Numbered from the stretch's first letter, positions 6,608 to 14,233 are shown. The stretch: 16,039 bases of DNA from an uncultured Clostridia bacterium (GCA_946184215.1 CAMHER010000021.1:1-16039), one strand, 5' to 3'. The notes: a model not told the origin generated them from the sequence alone. A program made the numbers and translations.

Positions 6608-7504
6608 TTAATCCTCTTTGGCCAAGCGGAACTGGACCGCCGAGAGCGCCGCGATGAAGATGGCGAGGATGACGCCCATCGCGTTGCCGTAGCCGAAGCG
6701 GTACAGCTTGAAGGCCGTGTAATAGATATAATACATGACGGTTTCCGTCGCATAGTTCGGACCGCCGGAGGTCAGCAGCTGGATCAGCGCGAAGCACTGG
6801 AAGGAGTTGATCGTCGTGATGATCAGGATGTAGAGCGTCGTGGGCATGATCTGCGGCCACTTGATACGCCAGAAGGCCTGCGTGTTGTTCGCGCCGTCAA
6901 CCTCGGCAGCCTCCACGAGGGAGGAATCCACATTGCTCAGAGCCGAGACGTACAGAACGATCGGCTGGCCGACAGAGGTGGTCAGCAGGATCAGGATGAT
7001 GCAGCCCAGCGCATATTTCGGATCGCCGAGCCAGTTGATGTTCTTGTCGATCACGCCGGCACCCTTGAGCAAATAGTTGAAGATGCCGTAGTAGTTGTTG
7101 TACATCCATTTCCAAACGACCGTGACGGCCACGGAGCCCGTAACCACCGGCAGATAGAAGACTACGCGGAAGAAGCTCAGCGTGCCCTCCTTCATCCGGT
7201 AGATAGCCGAGGCGACCCACAGGGAAAAGATGCAGACGACAGGTACACTGACGACGACGATAATGATCGTATTCCAGAGCGCCTTGAGAAAGACGGGATC
7301 GTGCCACAGCTCCACATAGTTGGCAAGGCCGATAAAGGTGTCCTTCGTGTTGCTGTTCATGTTGGCATCCGTAAAGCTGGTCCAGATGCACATGGCCATG
7401 GGGTAGACGACAAAGCCGAGGAAGAAGACCAGGCTCGGCAGCAGAAACAGGTAACCGCTGATGTTCTCATGCCGACGCAGCCGCGGACTCATGGTTTTGG
7501 TCAA
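6608..7504 (-). CDS. carbohydrate ABC transporter permease, MalF/CUT1 type
   Basis: 298 residues with about six membrane helices (first at 16-41) and the EAA loop EAAEVDGANNTQAFWRIKWP (198-217). Start choice: AGAGGTG (7512-7518) is 7 nt before a TTG at 7504 but 19 nt before the ATG at 7492, so TTG is preferred. Starting at ATG would shorten it by four residues. It follows the binding-protein gene after a 113-bp gap containing a strong hairpin, which may lower permease expression relative to the binding protein. No ATP-binding subunit is encoded nearby; CUT1 systems of Firmicutes often share one MsmK-like ATPase encoded elsewhere. Confidence 0.92.
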   Translation of the reverse strand: MTKTMSPRLRRHENISGYLFLLPSLVFFLGFVVYPMAMCIWTSFTDANMNSNTKDTFIGLANYVELWHDPVFLKALWNTIIIVVVSVPVVCIFSLWVASAIYRMKEGTLSFFRVVFYLPVVTGSVAVTVVWKWMYNNYYGIFNYLLKGAGVIDKNINWLGDPKYALGCIILILLTTSVGQPIVLYVSALSNVDSSLVEAAEVDGANNTQAFWRIKWPQIMPTTLYILIITTINSFQCFALIQLLTSGGPNYATETVMYYIYYTAFKLYRFGYGNAMGVILAIFIAALSAVQFRLAKED

Positions 7505-7543
7505 GGTGCAGCACCTCTCTTCATGATAGGATAGAAACGAAAA

Positions 7544-7579
7544 GCGCACCCCATACCGCGCATGCGGCATGGGGTGCGC
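7544..7579 (-). terminator. partial terminator between binding-protein and permease genes
   Basis: GCGCACCCCATACCGC (7544-7559) and GCGGCATGGGGTGCGC (7564-7579) form a 16-bp stem with one mismatch. On the minus strand it is followed by TTTTCGTTT. Such leaky terminators after binding-protein genes commonly set the excess of binding protein over permeases. Confidence 0.65.
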
Positions 7580-7617
7580 GACCCGAGAATAAGCTCAGAT
7601 ATCAGTTCTTGCGGTTA

Positions 7618-8973
7618 TCAGCCGTTGTTGGCCTGGCCGCAGAAATCGGCAACAGCCGCGCTGATCGCAGCCTCGCTGCCATCGCTGCCGCCGACCTGCT
7701 GGAGCATATTCCACCAGGCCGCACGGGCGCCAGCCCAGTTGGTGGTGACCTGGTAGTAGTCGCCCAGCATGGGCATGAGCTTGGTGTACTCGTTCATGAT
7801 CTCGTTGTCAGCCCAGACGCCGGAGAGATCGGTGCCCTCGGCGGCGGAGCGGGCGGCGAAGAAGTTGGAGGCGCGAACGGCGTCAACCGTGTGCTCGCTG
7901 TCGCACATGTACTTGATGAACTGCTTGGCAGCGTCGATCCTGGCGGGGTCGCCGTTGTCGAAGATGCCGAAGCCCCAGATGCCGCCCTGCAGCTTGGCGG
8001 TGCCGTCCTCGGACGGGAAGGCCATGAAGACGATCTCGTCGCCGTTGAGGGTCAGGCCAGCGCCGGTGTCAGCGGAGTTGGGGTTGAGCTGCTGTGCGAT
8101 GTTCCAGCAGAAGGCCATCTTGAAGATGCCGTTGTAGAAGTTGGCGATCTCATCGCCGCCGACGATGGAGGCGTCAAAGTCGATGCCATCCTGATCGTAC
8201 AGGGCCTTGAGAGCCTTGATGTTCAGCGGATCGTCCCAGGTGTAGGCGGTGTGCTCATCGTTGGTGAAGGTGCCGCCGTAGAGGTTGTTGACAAGGGCGC
8301 GGGTGCCCTGGTCGCCGCCCTGGCCGGTGCAGTATACGGCGCCAACAGTGCCGCCGAAGTGGTCATACAGGGCCTGAACGGCCTGGAAGAACTGCTCGGT
8401 GGTCCAGGTGTGGGTGTCCTTGTTGATGTACTGGTCGGCGCCGGCTTCCACGAAGGCGTTGTAGTTGATGCCCATGCAGTGAGCGGTCATAACCAGCGGG
8501 TACTCATAGGCGGCGCCGTTGGGAGCAAAGCAGGCGGCGAGAGCCGCGGCATTGATCTCACTCTTGTCGGTGTCGTCAAACAGATCGCTGATGTCGACCA
8601 TGTAGCCGTTGGCGCCCCAGTTGGAGACGAGACGCTCGGGGCCTTCCATGACCAGGTCGGGAGCCTGCTTGGCGGTGATTGCGGTGTTGACCTTGTCGTC
8701 GCCGTCGGCGTAGGTCAGGTACTCGACCTTGACGGCGATGCCGGTCTCGGCGGTGAAGGCGTCGGTCAGGGCCTTGACGGTGGCCTCATCGCCCCATTTG
8801 CCGATGGGGTAGGTCCACAGAGAGATCTCCGTGGCGCCGGCGGGAGCTTCGGCAGCGGGAGCCTCGGCAGCGGGGGCATCGTTCGCGGCGGGAGCCGGAG
8901 CGGCCTGCTGTCCGCAGGCGGCCAGAGCGAAGATCATGCACAGAGCCATAACGAGTGCGAGAATCTTTTTCAT
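7618..8973 (-). CDS. extracellular solute-binding lipoprotein of a CUT1 sugar importer
   Basis: 451 residues. The signal peptide (1-19) ends in lipobox LAAC with lipidated C20, followed by an Ala/Pro/Glu-rich linker (about 22-46). The mature domain opens with TEISLWTYPIGKWGDEATVK and has the MalE-like family 1 pattern (LTDAFTAETGIAVKVEYL..., APDLVM). It captures the substrate outside the membrane for the two permeases downstream. The start at 8973 follows AGGAGG by a short spacer; the longer frame upstream overlaps the promoter. It is the first gene of operon A, behind a near-consensus promoter and a palindromic operator candidate. Ligand assignment to sialic acid or a sialylated glycan rests on the catabolic genes alone. 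Confidence 0.92.
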   Translation of the reverse strand: MKKILALVMALCMIFALAACGQQAAPAPAANDAPAAEAPAAEAPAGATEISLWTYPIGKWGDEATVKALTDAFTAETGIAVKVEYLTYADGDDKVNTAITAKQAPDLVMEGPERLVSNWGANGYMVDISDLFDDTDKSEINAAALAACFAPNGAAYEYPLVMTAHCMGINYNAFVEAGADQYINKDTHTWTTEQFFQAVQALYDHFGGTVGAVYCTGQGGDQGTRALVNNLYGGTFTNDEHTAYTWDDPLNIKALKALYDQDGIDFDASIVGGDEIANFYNGIFKMAFCWNIAQQLNPNSADTGAGLTLNGDEIVFMAFPSEDGTAKLQGGIWGFGIFDNGDPARIDAAKQFIKYMCDSEHTVDAVRASNFFAARSAAEGTDLSGVWADNEIMNEYTKLMPMLGDYYQVTTNWAGARAAWWNMLQQVGGSDGSEAAISAAVADFCGQANNG

Positions 8974-9037
8974 GTTTTTCCTCCTGAAAAGTATTTTTTC
9001 AACGTTACTGCGTTTCGACCGCAGTTTGGATAATCTG

Positions 9038-9066
9038 ATTTTACTGAAGAACCGGTATAAAGTCAA
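9038..9066 (-). promoter_or_regulatory. promoter of operon A (transporter-nanQ-nanA-nagA)
   Basis: On the minus strand, TTGACT (9066-9061) is followed by 17 bp and TAAAAT (9043-9038). The expected start is near 9031, giving a 5' leader of about 58 nt before the ATG at 8973. Confidence 0.78.
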
Positions 9067-9073
9067 TAAAATA

Positions 9074-9090
9074 TTGAAAGAATTTTTCAA
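9074..9090. promoter_or_regulatory. palindromic operator candidate of operon A
   Basis: TTGAAA-GAATT-TTTCAA is a perfect 6-bp-arm palindrome ending 7 bp upstream of the -35 box. On the minus strand it differs at only two of 17 positions from the site at 12000-12016, before the epimerase-regulator operon. The adjacent RpiR-type regulator is the natural candidate to bind it. Confidence 0.6.
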
Positions 9091-9181
9091 GTTAGCCGAT
9101 GCATGAAAATAATTTTTATGTATTGCCTAAATTTGCTCTCTTCTTTTTGGTCATTATGCCATAAGGTCTTCCAGAAAAAAG

Positions 9182-9205
9182 AAAGCCATCCGTTCGGATG
9201 GCTTT
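9182..9205 (-). terminator. rho-independent terminator of operon B
   Basis: AAAGCCATCC (9182-9191) and GGATGGCTTT (9196-9205) form a 10-bp stem with a 4-nt loop. On the minus strand it is followed by CTTTTTT. It lies 20 bp after the DUF624 stop codon and insulates operon A's promoter region. Confidence 0.85.
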
Positions 9206-9225
9206 TGAGGGGTGTCTTTTGCGGT

Positions 9226-9828
9226 TTATTCTTCGGTGGAGGACTCATACTGCCGGAAGACCGGCTCGAGGAACACGGAGGCATACAGCGCCAGCAGCGC
9301 GGGGAAGAAGAACAGCGGCAGCAGCGCCAGACGCAGCGTGAGCCAGACGGCGGCGGCGCAGCCCAGCGCGACAGCATAGGTCGACGGGGCGTGGCCGAGC
9401 GCGAGACGCACGGCGTTTCCGTTGAGCGTTTTGAAATTCAGCGTAAAGCGTGAGAGCAGCGGGAAGACCCAGCAGGCGATCCCCAGCGGAAACAGATAAA
9501 CGCCGAGTCCGACCGCGGTGATCCAGAGACTGCCCCCCGCCGCGGCGCGCAGCGCCCACCAGAGGGCGGCAAGTATGGCCGCCCAAAGCAGCGTGGGCAG
9601 AAGGGAGGAAAACAATTCCCGCTTCAGCGTGCGGAAGAAGCGGCGCAGATAGTCCTGCTCGCGGCGACGGAAATCGGCAACGACGGCGTCGTAAAGCGCG
9701 GCGGAGGCGGCGCCGACGGTGATGAGCGGCGCGGAGCAAACCGTCCACAGCATGCTCAGAATCACGACGTCCCCGATAAAGCCGAAGATCTGCCACAGAC
9801 CGCTTTCGGGATTGAAGAAGCGTCTCAT
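9226..9828 (-). CDS. DUF624 (YesL-type) membrane protein
   Basis: 200 residues starting MRRFFNPESGLWQIFGFIGD, the usual DUF624 opening (short basic N-terminus, F.N..S.....G.I.D). Hydrophobic segments lie at about 14-40, 62-85, 92-118 and 140-185 (probably two helices), giving a small polytopic membrane protein. Family members are very often encoded with sugar ABC transporters and glycan-degradation genes in Firmicutes; their function is unknown. The ATG follows the SGNH gene's TGA after one base (TGATATG) with no own ribosome binding site, so translation is probably coupled. The longer upstream frame is shadow sequence of the SGNH gene. Confidence 0.85.
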   Translation of the reverse strand: MRRFFNPESGLWQIFGFIGDVVILSMLWTVCSAPLITVGAASAALYDAVVADFRRREQDYLRRFFRTLKRELFSSLLPTLLWAAILAALWWALRAAAGGSLWITAVGLGVYLFPLGIACWVFPLLSRFTLNFKTLNGNAVRLALGHAPSTYAVALGCAAAVWLTLRLALLPLFFFPALLALYASVFLEPVFRQYESSTEE

Positions 9829-9829
9829 A

Positions 9830-10483
9830 TCACAGCAGCGCCGGCACGAGCGCGGCGAGCTTTTCGGCCAGCTGGGCATGTCCCTTGCGGGAGAGATGCA
9901 TACAGTCGATCTTATTGAACTCCGCCAGGCCCTCCGCGTCCAGGAAGGCGCAGCCCTGCCGCTCGGCCACAGGCGCAAGATACGCGGCCAGCTCCCGGGA
10001 TTTCTCCGGGCAGCCCTTTCCCATGGGCACACCCTCCGGGCGGAGGTAAAGCCCCTCGCCGATGTGAGGCGGGCAGACGATGAGGATCCTGGGCGTTCCG
10101 TTTCGCCAGGCGGGGACGGACTTGGCCTTCATCACCAGGCGCTCCATGCCGATGGCGATGCAGGCGGCGTTGGCGCCGAGACGTTCCTTCGTATCGTTGG
10201 TGCCCAGCATGATGATCAGCAGGTCCACGGGTTCATGGCTCATCAGGGTGGAGTAGATCACGTCCAGCCCCGCCATGCTCTCATGCAGCGGGTCGGGGAA
10301 GACGGTCGTCCGGCCGGACAGGCCCTCTTCCAAGACGAGGAATTCCTCCCCCAGTTTTTTCTGGAGCAGGCAGGTCCAGCGCTCATCCTCGTTAAAGCGG
10401 TCACCTCCGTCGGCGCAGTCGGCGGGGTCGGCGCAGTAGCCGTGGGTGTTGGAATCTCCGAAGCAGACAATGTGTTTTCTCAT
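9830..10483 (-). CDS. SGNH/GDSL-family esterase, possible sialate O-acetylesterase
   Basis: 217 residues with all SGNH blocks: GDSN (9-12) with nucleophile S11, GLSGRTT (54-60) with the oxyanion Gly, GTND (94-97) with N96, and DCMH (193-196) giving catalytic D193 and H196. There is no signal peptide, so it should act in the cytoplasm. Between a kinase and a membrane protein in a sialic acid cluster, a likely job is removing O-acetyl groups from imported sialic acid or amino sugar. The family also includes carbohydrate deacetylases and arylesterases, so the substrate is inference. AAGGAG overlaps the end of the kinase gene, 6 bp upstream. Confidence 0.85.
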   Translation of the reverse strand: MRKHIVCFGDSNTHGYCADPADCADGGDRFNEDERWTCLLQKKLGEEFLVLEEGLSGRTTVFPDPLHESMAGLDVIYSTLMSHEPVDLLIIMLGTNDTKERLGANAACIAIGMERLVMKAKSVPAWRNGTPRILIVCPPHIGEGLYLRPEGVPMGKGCPEKSRELAAYLAPVAERQGCAFLDAEGLAEFNKIDCMHLSRKGHAQLAEKLAALVPALL

Positions 10484-10489
10484 ATTCCT

Positions 10490-11872
10490 TTACTCCTTGA
10501 TTTCCGGCAGCGAGGCCGCCACGGCGGACTGGCCTACGCGGCGGAATTTCTCATCCGGCAGGTTGAGCGAAAGCTTTGCGGAAAGGGCGGGATACTCGTC
10601 GGCCAGGACACGGCGGCACTCGGAGAGCAGGATATCGCCGCCGCGGCCGGACATCACGCGGCCGAGCAGCAGCAGATTTTCACAGCCGTACAGCGCGTGG
10701 TAGTAAGAGAGCGTGTGGGCCAGGTAGCAGCCGATGCTGCCGAACACGGCCTCGGCGCGTGCATCGCCCGCCTCAACCAGCTTCTGCACGACCTTCAGCT
10801 TTTCGGCAGGAGAAAGGCTCTCGTCCAGCTCGATCCCGGCGCGGGGGGCAAGCTTGATCACGCCGTCCTGCGAAAAGTATTTCACGCCGCAGCCGATATC
10901 GCCGCTCCATTCGTCGCGCATGGCCTCGGGATTCGCGTCCACGGGGACGAAGGCCAGCTCATTGAGCCAGCCGGTGATCCTCCCCAGCTCGTCCACATAG
11001 CCGACCGCCTCGCTGGTGCCCATGGCGATGCCCAGCATATTGTTCTTCCCCAGGCTCAGCGCGCCGGCCAAGGCAGTCACGTCGCCGTCGTTGACCACGG
11101 CATACGGCACATTGCCGAAGGTGTCGTGGACAGCGCGGATATAGATGTCCTTGACCTTGGCCTCGAACAGATCAGCCGGGACCTTGAGGAAAAGGGAGGC
11201 GTTCATCGTCCGGTTGTTGATGTACACGCCGGCCGACGAGATGCCCACCGCATCGACGCGCGGCATATGGGCGGCGGCGGAGCGGAAGGCGGCGGTGATG
11301 CCGTCATAGTGGTAATCAGGATCGCTGTTCGTTTTCGGGAACCAGACGACCTCCTCGGAATACACGGCTTCGCCGTTGACAACGGCGGAGACCTTGCGGT
11401 CGCTGCCGCCCGCGTCAAAGCCGATGCGGCAGCCGTCCGTGTGGCCGCCGATCGCCTTCGGCGCGTCCTTCGGCGCGGGGAGCGTGTCGGTCATTACGAT
11501 CTCAAAGGGGTGCTCGAAGACATGGGCCATATAGTCCCAGTCGAATTCCTGCTTGCCGCCGGCGCAGTAAATGCTTTTGAGGAAGGCGAAGGTGTCCTCG
11601 TCGCCGCGGACATAGATCTTATAGCCGCCCTTCATCCACAGCATGGTCTTGACCAGCCGGTCGATATAGTAATGGTCGGCCTCGCGCAGCGCCTCCGTGC
11701 CGTGGATGAACGTCTCGACAGACGCCATCTCGCCGTTTGCACGCTCTACGGCGATGCCGACAGGTTTGTCCGCGCCGGACAGGAACGCCTCGTTGAAGCG
11801 CTGAAGCGGCAGAAAGCCCGGATCGAGCGCGGGGATGTTTTTGACGGGAAACGAGATGCCAAGATGCTCCAT
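10490..11872 (-). CDS. ROK-like sugar kinase with N-terminal extension (probable GlcNAc/ManNAc kinase)
   Basis: 460 residues. The kinase fold starts late: the phosphate-1 motif GFDAGGSDRK is at 151-160, followed by an acidic NDGD motif (261-264) and the ATP-binding stretch GIAMGTSEAVGY (281-292). The zinc CxCGxxGCxE motif of classic ROK kinases is absent. Residues 1-145 are an extra domain of unknown role (for example GYKIYVRGDEDTFAFLKSIY at 83-102). By context it should phosphorylate GlcNAc made by the divergent epimerase, producing the NagA substrate. Acting on ManNAc, or being a non-catalytic sugar-sensing ROK-like protein, are alternatives. The start at 11872 has GGAGGA upstream. It is first in operon B. 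Confidence 0.75.
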   Translation of the reverse strand: MEHLGISFPVKNIPALDPGFLPLQRFNEAFLSGADKPVGIAVERANGEMASVETFIHGTEALREADHYYIDRLVKTMLWMKGGYKIYVRGDEDTFAFLKSIYCAGGKQEFDWDYMAHVFEHPFEIVMTDTLPAPKDAPKAIGGHTDGCRIGFDAGGSDRKVSAVVNGEAVYSEEVVWFPKTNSDPDYHYDGITAAFRSAAAHMPRVDAVGISSAGVYINNRTMNASLFLKVPADLFEAKVKDIYIRAVHDTFGNVPYAVVNDGDVTALAGALSLGKNNMLGIAMGTSEAVGYVDELGRITGWLNELAFVPVDANPEAMRDEWSGDIGCGVKYFSQDGVIKLAPRAGIELDESLSPAEKLKVVQKLVEAGDARAEAVFGSIGCYLAHTLSYYHALYGCENLLLLGRVMSGRGGDILLSECRRVLADEYPALSAKLSLNLPDEKFRRVGQSAVAASLPEIKE

Positions 11873-11934
11873 GTCGGAATCCTCCTTTGTTGATCGTAAA
11901 TGTGCCCGCTCGGGCGATTATGATCCTGTTTTGA

Positions 11935-11963
11935 ATTATAGCATATGCGCTTCCCGCTGTCAT
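11935..11963 (-). promoter_or_regulatory. promoter of operon B (kinase-esterase-DUF624)
   Basis: On the minus strand, ATGACA (11963-11958), 17 bp, then a perfect TATAAT (11940-11935). The start would be near 11928, about 55 nt before the kinase ATG. Confidence 0.8.
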
Positions 11964-11970
11964 CGGTTTT

Positions 11971-11989
11971 TTGAATTTTATTTTTTCAG
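11971..11989. promoter_or_regulatory. degenerate operator-like palindrome of operon B
   Basis: TTGAA (11971-11975) and TTCAG (11985-11989) flank an AT-rich centre. It ends 7 bp from the -35 box of operon B, the same distance as the perfect palindrome at operon A, but its arms are two bases further apart. Confidence 0.35.
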
Positions 11990-11999
11990 GAAGAATCGG

Positions 12000-12016
12000 T
12001 TGAAAATTTCTTTCAG
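12000..12016. promoter_or_regulatory. palindromic operator candidate of operon C
   Basis: TTGAAA-ATTTC-TTTCAG, with one arm mismatch, matches the operon A site at 15 of 17 positions. It overlaps or lies just upstream of the epimerase promoter, so the regulator gene downstream may control itself. Confidence 0.6.
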
Positions 12017-12038
12017 TGATGATACTATGATATATATA
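12000..12038 (+). promoter_or_regulatory. promoter region of operon C (boxes not certain)
   Basis: Possible -10 boxes are GATACT (12021-12026), TATGAT (12026-12031) and TATATA (12033-12038). Possible -35 boxes are TTGAAA (12000-12005) and TTTCAG (12011-12016). No single pair has an ideal 17-bp spacer; TTTCAG-16-TATATA is closest in spacing. The epimerase ATG is at 12080. Confidence 0.45.
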
Positions 12039-12079
12039 AGAAACCCCCTTTCAATCTGTTCCGACAAGGAGATTTTTCA

Positions 12080-13291
12080 ATGGATAAGACGAAACTGAAC
12101 GAGGCACGGCAATGGATCCGCGAGGAGCTGGATCGCTGCCAGCGTTTCTGGCTGGACAACGGCATGGACGAGGTCAACGGCGGCGTCTACACCTGTCTTG
12201 ACCGCGAGGGCAAACTCTATTCCACTGACAAGAGCGTGTGGATGCAGGGGCGCTGCGGCTGGATCTTCGCATGGCTGTGCCATCTGTACGGCGTGCGGGA
12301 GGAGTGGCTCGCCGCCTCGAAAAGCTGCCTTGACTTTATGGAAAAGTGCTGCCTCAACCGCGAAGCCGGCGACAGGATGTACTTCACCGTGACGGCCGAC
12401 GGCAAGCCGCTGCGCCAGCGCCGCTACTATTTCTCCGAGGCGTTCTACGCTATGGCCAACGCGGAGTATTACGGCGTGACCGGCGATGAGGAGTGCCTGA
12501 AGCGCGCCCGTCGGGCCTACGATCTCTACTGGGATCTGTGGCACGGCATGCCCGACCCCACTGGGCTCGGCCCGAAGACGATCCCGGAGACACGCAGCGG
12601 CCGCGCCTTCGGCATCCCGATGATCTATCTCAACGTCACGAGCGTACTCCGCCGTGTCGACCCCGACCAGCAGGCGCTTTATGACGAGCGCGCGCAGTCC
12701 TGCGTGGACGATATCTTCCGCTATCACGTCAAGGACGAGCTCGGCTGTGTTCTTGAAAACGTCGGTCCGGACGGCGAGGCCCGTCTCGACTTTACCGAGG
12801 GGCGCATTGTCAACCCCGGCCACGACATCGAGGGCGTCTGGTTCCTCCTCGAGCACGCCAGGCGCACCGGGGACGCCTCTCTCGTCGAGAAGGCCGCGAC
12901 GATCTTTGACCGCGCCATCAACGCCGGCTGGGACAAGGAGTACGGCGGACTGTTGTATTTCATCGACTGTCTCGGCCGTCCGCCCGAGTCGTATGAGCAC
13001 GACATGAAGCTTTGGTGGCCGCACGACGAGATCCTGATCTCCTCGCTGATGCTCTACCGCGACACGCGGCGCGAAGAATATCTCGACTGGTTCTTCAAGA
13101 CGCTGGAGTACAGCAAGACATATTTCTCCGACCCGGCCTACGGCGAATGGTACGGCTATCTCCGCCGCGACGGCAAGCCGACGCAGCCGGCCTGCAAGGG
13201 CTCGACCTTTAAGGGGCCATTCCATCTGCCCCGCATGCTCTCGATGGTCGACGTGATGCTCGGCGAGCTTCTGGAGGACGCCGCCGTCTGA
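12080..13291 (+). CDS. N-acylglucosamine 2-epimerase (AGE family)
   Basis: Predicted to interconvert free N-acetylmannosamine and N-acetylglucosamine in the cytoplasm. The 403-residue length is typical of AGE/renin-binding-protein enzymes with an (alpha/alpha)6 barrel. Seen motifs: WMQGRCGWIFA (54-64), YYFSEAFYAM (116-125), NPGHDIEGVW (245-254) with H248, KLWWPHDE (310-317) with H315, and KGPFHLPR (378-385) with H382. H248 and H382 sit where the family's two catalytic histidines are expected. AAGGAG precedes the ATG. It opens operon C, divergent from the kinase operon, with the regulator 36-57 bp downstream. It replaces the phosphorylated-substrate epimerase NanE, which is absent here. Confidence 0.92.
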   Translation: MDKTKLNEARQWIREELDRCQRFWLDNGMDEVNGGVYTCLDREGKLYSTDKSVWMQGRCGWIFAWLCHLYGVREEWLAASKSCLDFMEKCCLNREAGDRMYFTVTADGKPLRQRRYYFSEAFYAMANAEYYGVTGDEECLKRARRAYDLYWDLWHGMPDPTGLGPKTIPETRSGRAFGIPMIYLNVTSVLRRVDPDQQALYDERAQSCVDDIFRYHVKDELGCVLENVGPDGEARLDFTEGRIVNPGHDIEGVWFLLEHARRTGDASLVEKAATIFDRAINAGWDKEYGGLLYFIDCLGRPPESYEHDMKLWWPHDEILISSLMLYRDTRREEYLDWFFKTLEYSKTYFSDPAYGEWYGYLRRDGKPTQPACKGSTFKGPFHLPRMLSMVDVMLGELLEDAAV

Positions 13292-13348
13292 CCGCCCCTC
13301 TCCCGCCCGACACGGAATCTCATTTCCATGAAGAAAGGATCGATCCCG

Positions 13349-14209
13349 ATGCCAAAGCCCTCTCCCGATGTTTTCGAAACCATCAGCCAGTCCTATTATG
13401 AGCTGACGAACGCCGAAAAGAAGACCGCGGACTATGTGATGAAAAACCGCGACCGGACCCAGTACCTGTCGATCGGTGAACTTGCCGAGGAAAGCGGCGT
13501 GGCCGAGGCCACGGTCTCCCGCTTCTGCCGCAGGCTCGGCTATAAGGGCTACAATGCCTTCAAGCTGGCTATCGCCAACGCCGGCGCACCGACGCATGCG
13601 CCCTTGTCGTCAGGACAGCCCATCGGGGAGAACGACAGCACGCCCACTCTCGCCCAGAAGCTTTACGCGGCAGAGAACGAGGCGCTTTTGCAGACGCTCT
13701 CGCTGATCAGGCCCGAAGCGATCGAGCAGGCAGTGGAGATCCTGCGCGGTGCACGTCGCGTGCTCTGCATGGGGCAGGGCGCGTCGATGATTCTGGCAGA
13801 GGAGGCGGCGCATCTGTTCTCGATCTGCGACGGAAAATATGTTCCCGTCTCGGATTCACATATGCAGATTATTGCCTCAGCTACGCTGGCGCAGGAGGAC
13901 GCGGTACTGTTTTTCTCTTACTCCGGCGCCACACGGGACATGATGGAGACTCTCGCCGTCGTCCGTTCCCGTGGCGCGAAGATCATTTTGATCACGCGCT
14001 TTCTCCGTTCACCCGGTGCCGCCCTGGCTGACGTTGTGCTCCAGTGCGGCTCGACGGAAAGCCCGCTGCAGCACGGCTCGGTTCCGGCCAGAATTGCTCA
14101 GCTCTTTTTGCTGGACGTTCTCTGTACGCGCCTTCGCCTGCAGGATGCGGAGCGCTGCCAGACCAACAGGCAGGCGATCGCCGCCGCCCTGGCCGACAAG
14201 CATCTGTGA
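13349..14209 (+). CDS. RpiR/MurR-family transcriptional regulator with SIS domain
   Basis: 286 residues from the ATG at 13349, which has AGAAAGGA 9 nt upstream; an in-frame ATG at 13328 would add seven residues but has a poor ribosome binding site. The N-terminal HTH_6 domain (about 1-77) contains IGELAEESGVAEATVSRFCR (42-61). The SIS sugar-phosphate-binding domain (about 135-265) includes LCMGQGASM (139-147) and FFSYSGATRDMMETLA (188-203). RpiR proteins sense phosphosugars; NanR of several Firmicutes belongs here. It probably binds the TTGAAA-N5-TTTCAA sites and responds to an amino-sugar phosphate such as GlcNAc-6-P. Activator or repressor status cannot be read from sequence; the operon A site lies upstream of the -35 box, which suits activation. 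Confidence 0.92.
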   Translation: MPKPSPDVFETISQSYYELTNAEKKTADYVMKNRDRTQYLSIGELAEESGVAEATVSRFCRRLGYKGYNAFKLAIANAGAPTHAPLSSGQPIGENDSTPTLAQKLYAAENEALLQTLSLIRPEAIEQAVEILRGARRVLCMGQGASMILAEEAAHLFSICDGKYVPVSDSHMQIIASATLAQEDAVLFFSYSGATRDMMETLAVVRSRGAKIILITRFLRSPGAALADVVLQCGSTESPLQHGSVPARIAQLFLLDVLCTRLRLQDAERCQTNRQAIAAALADKHL

Positions 14210-14233
14210 GCGGCGAGCAAATCCCAATATCTG

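Noticed and set aside
7609..9033. 474-codon plus-strand frame rich in Gly and Val
   Set aside because: Shadow of the solute-binding lipoprotein gene; it has no ribosome binding site or family motif.
9719..11893. 724-codon open frame on the plus strand
   Set aside because: It is antisense to the kinase, SGNH and DUF624 genes, whose motifs are unmistakable; long antisense frames are expected in GC-rich coding DNA.
12077..13597. 506-codon minus-strand frame over the epimerase
   Set aside because: Antisense to the AGE epimerase with its conserved histidine motifs; composition is shadow-like.
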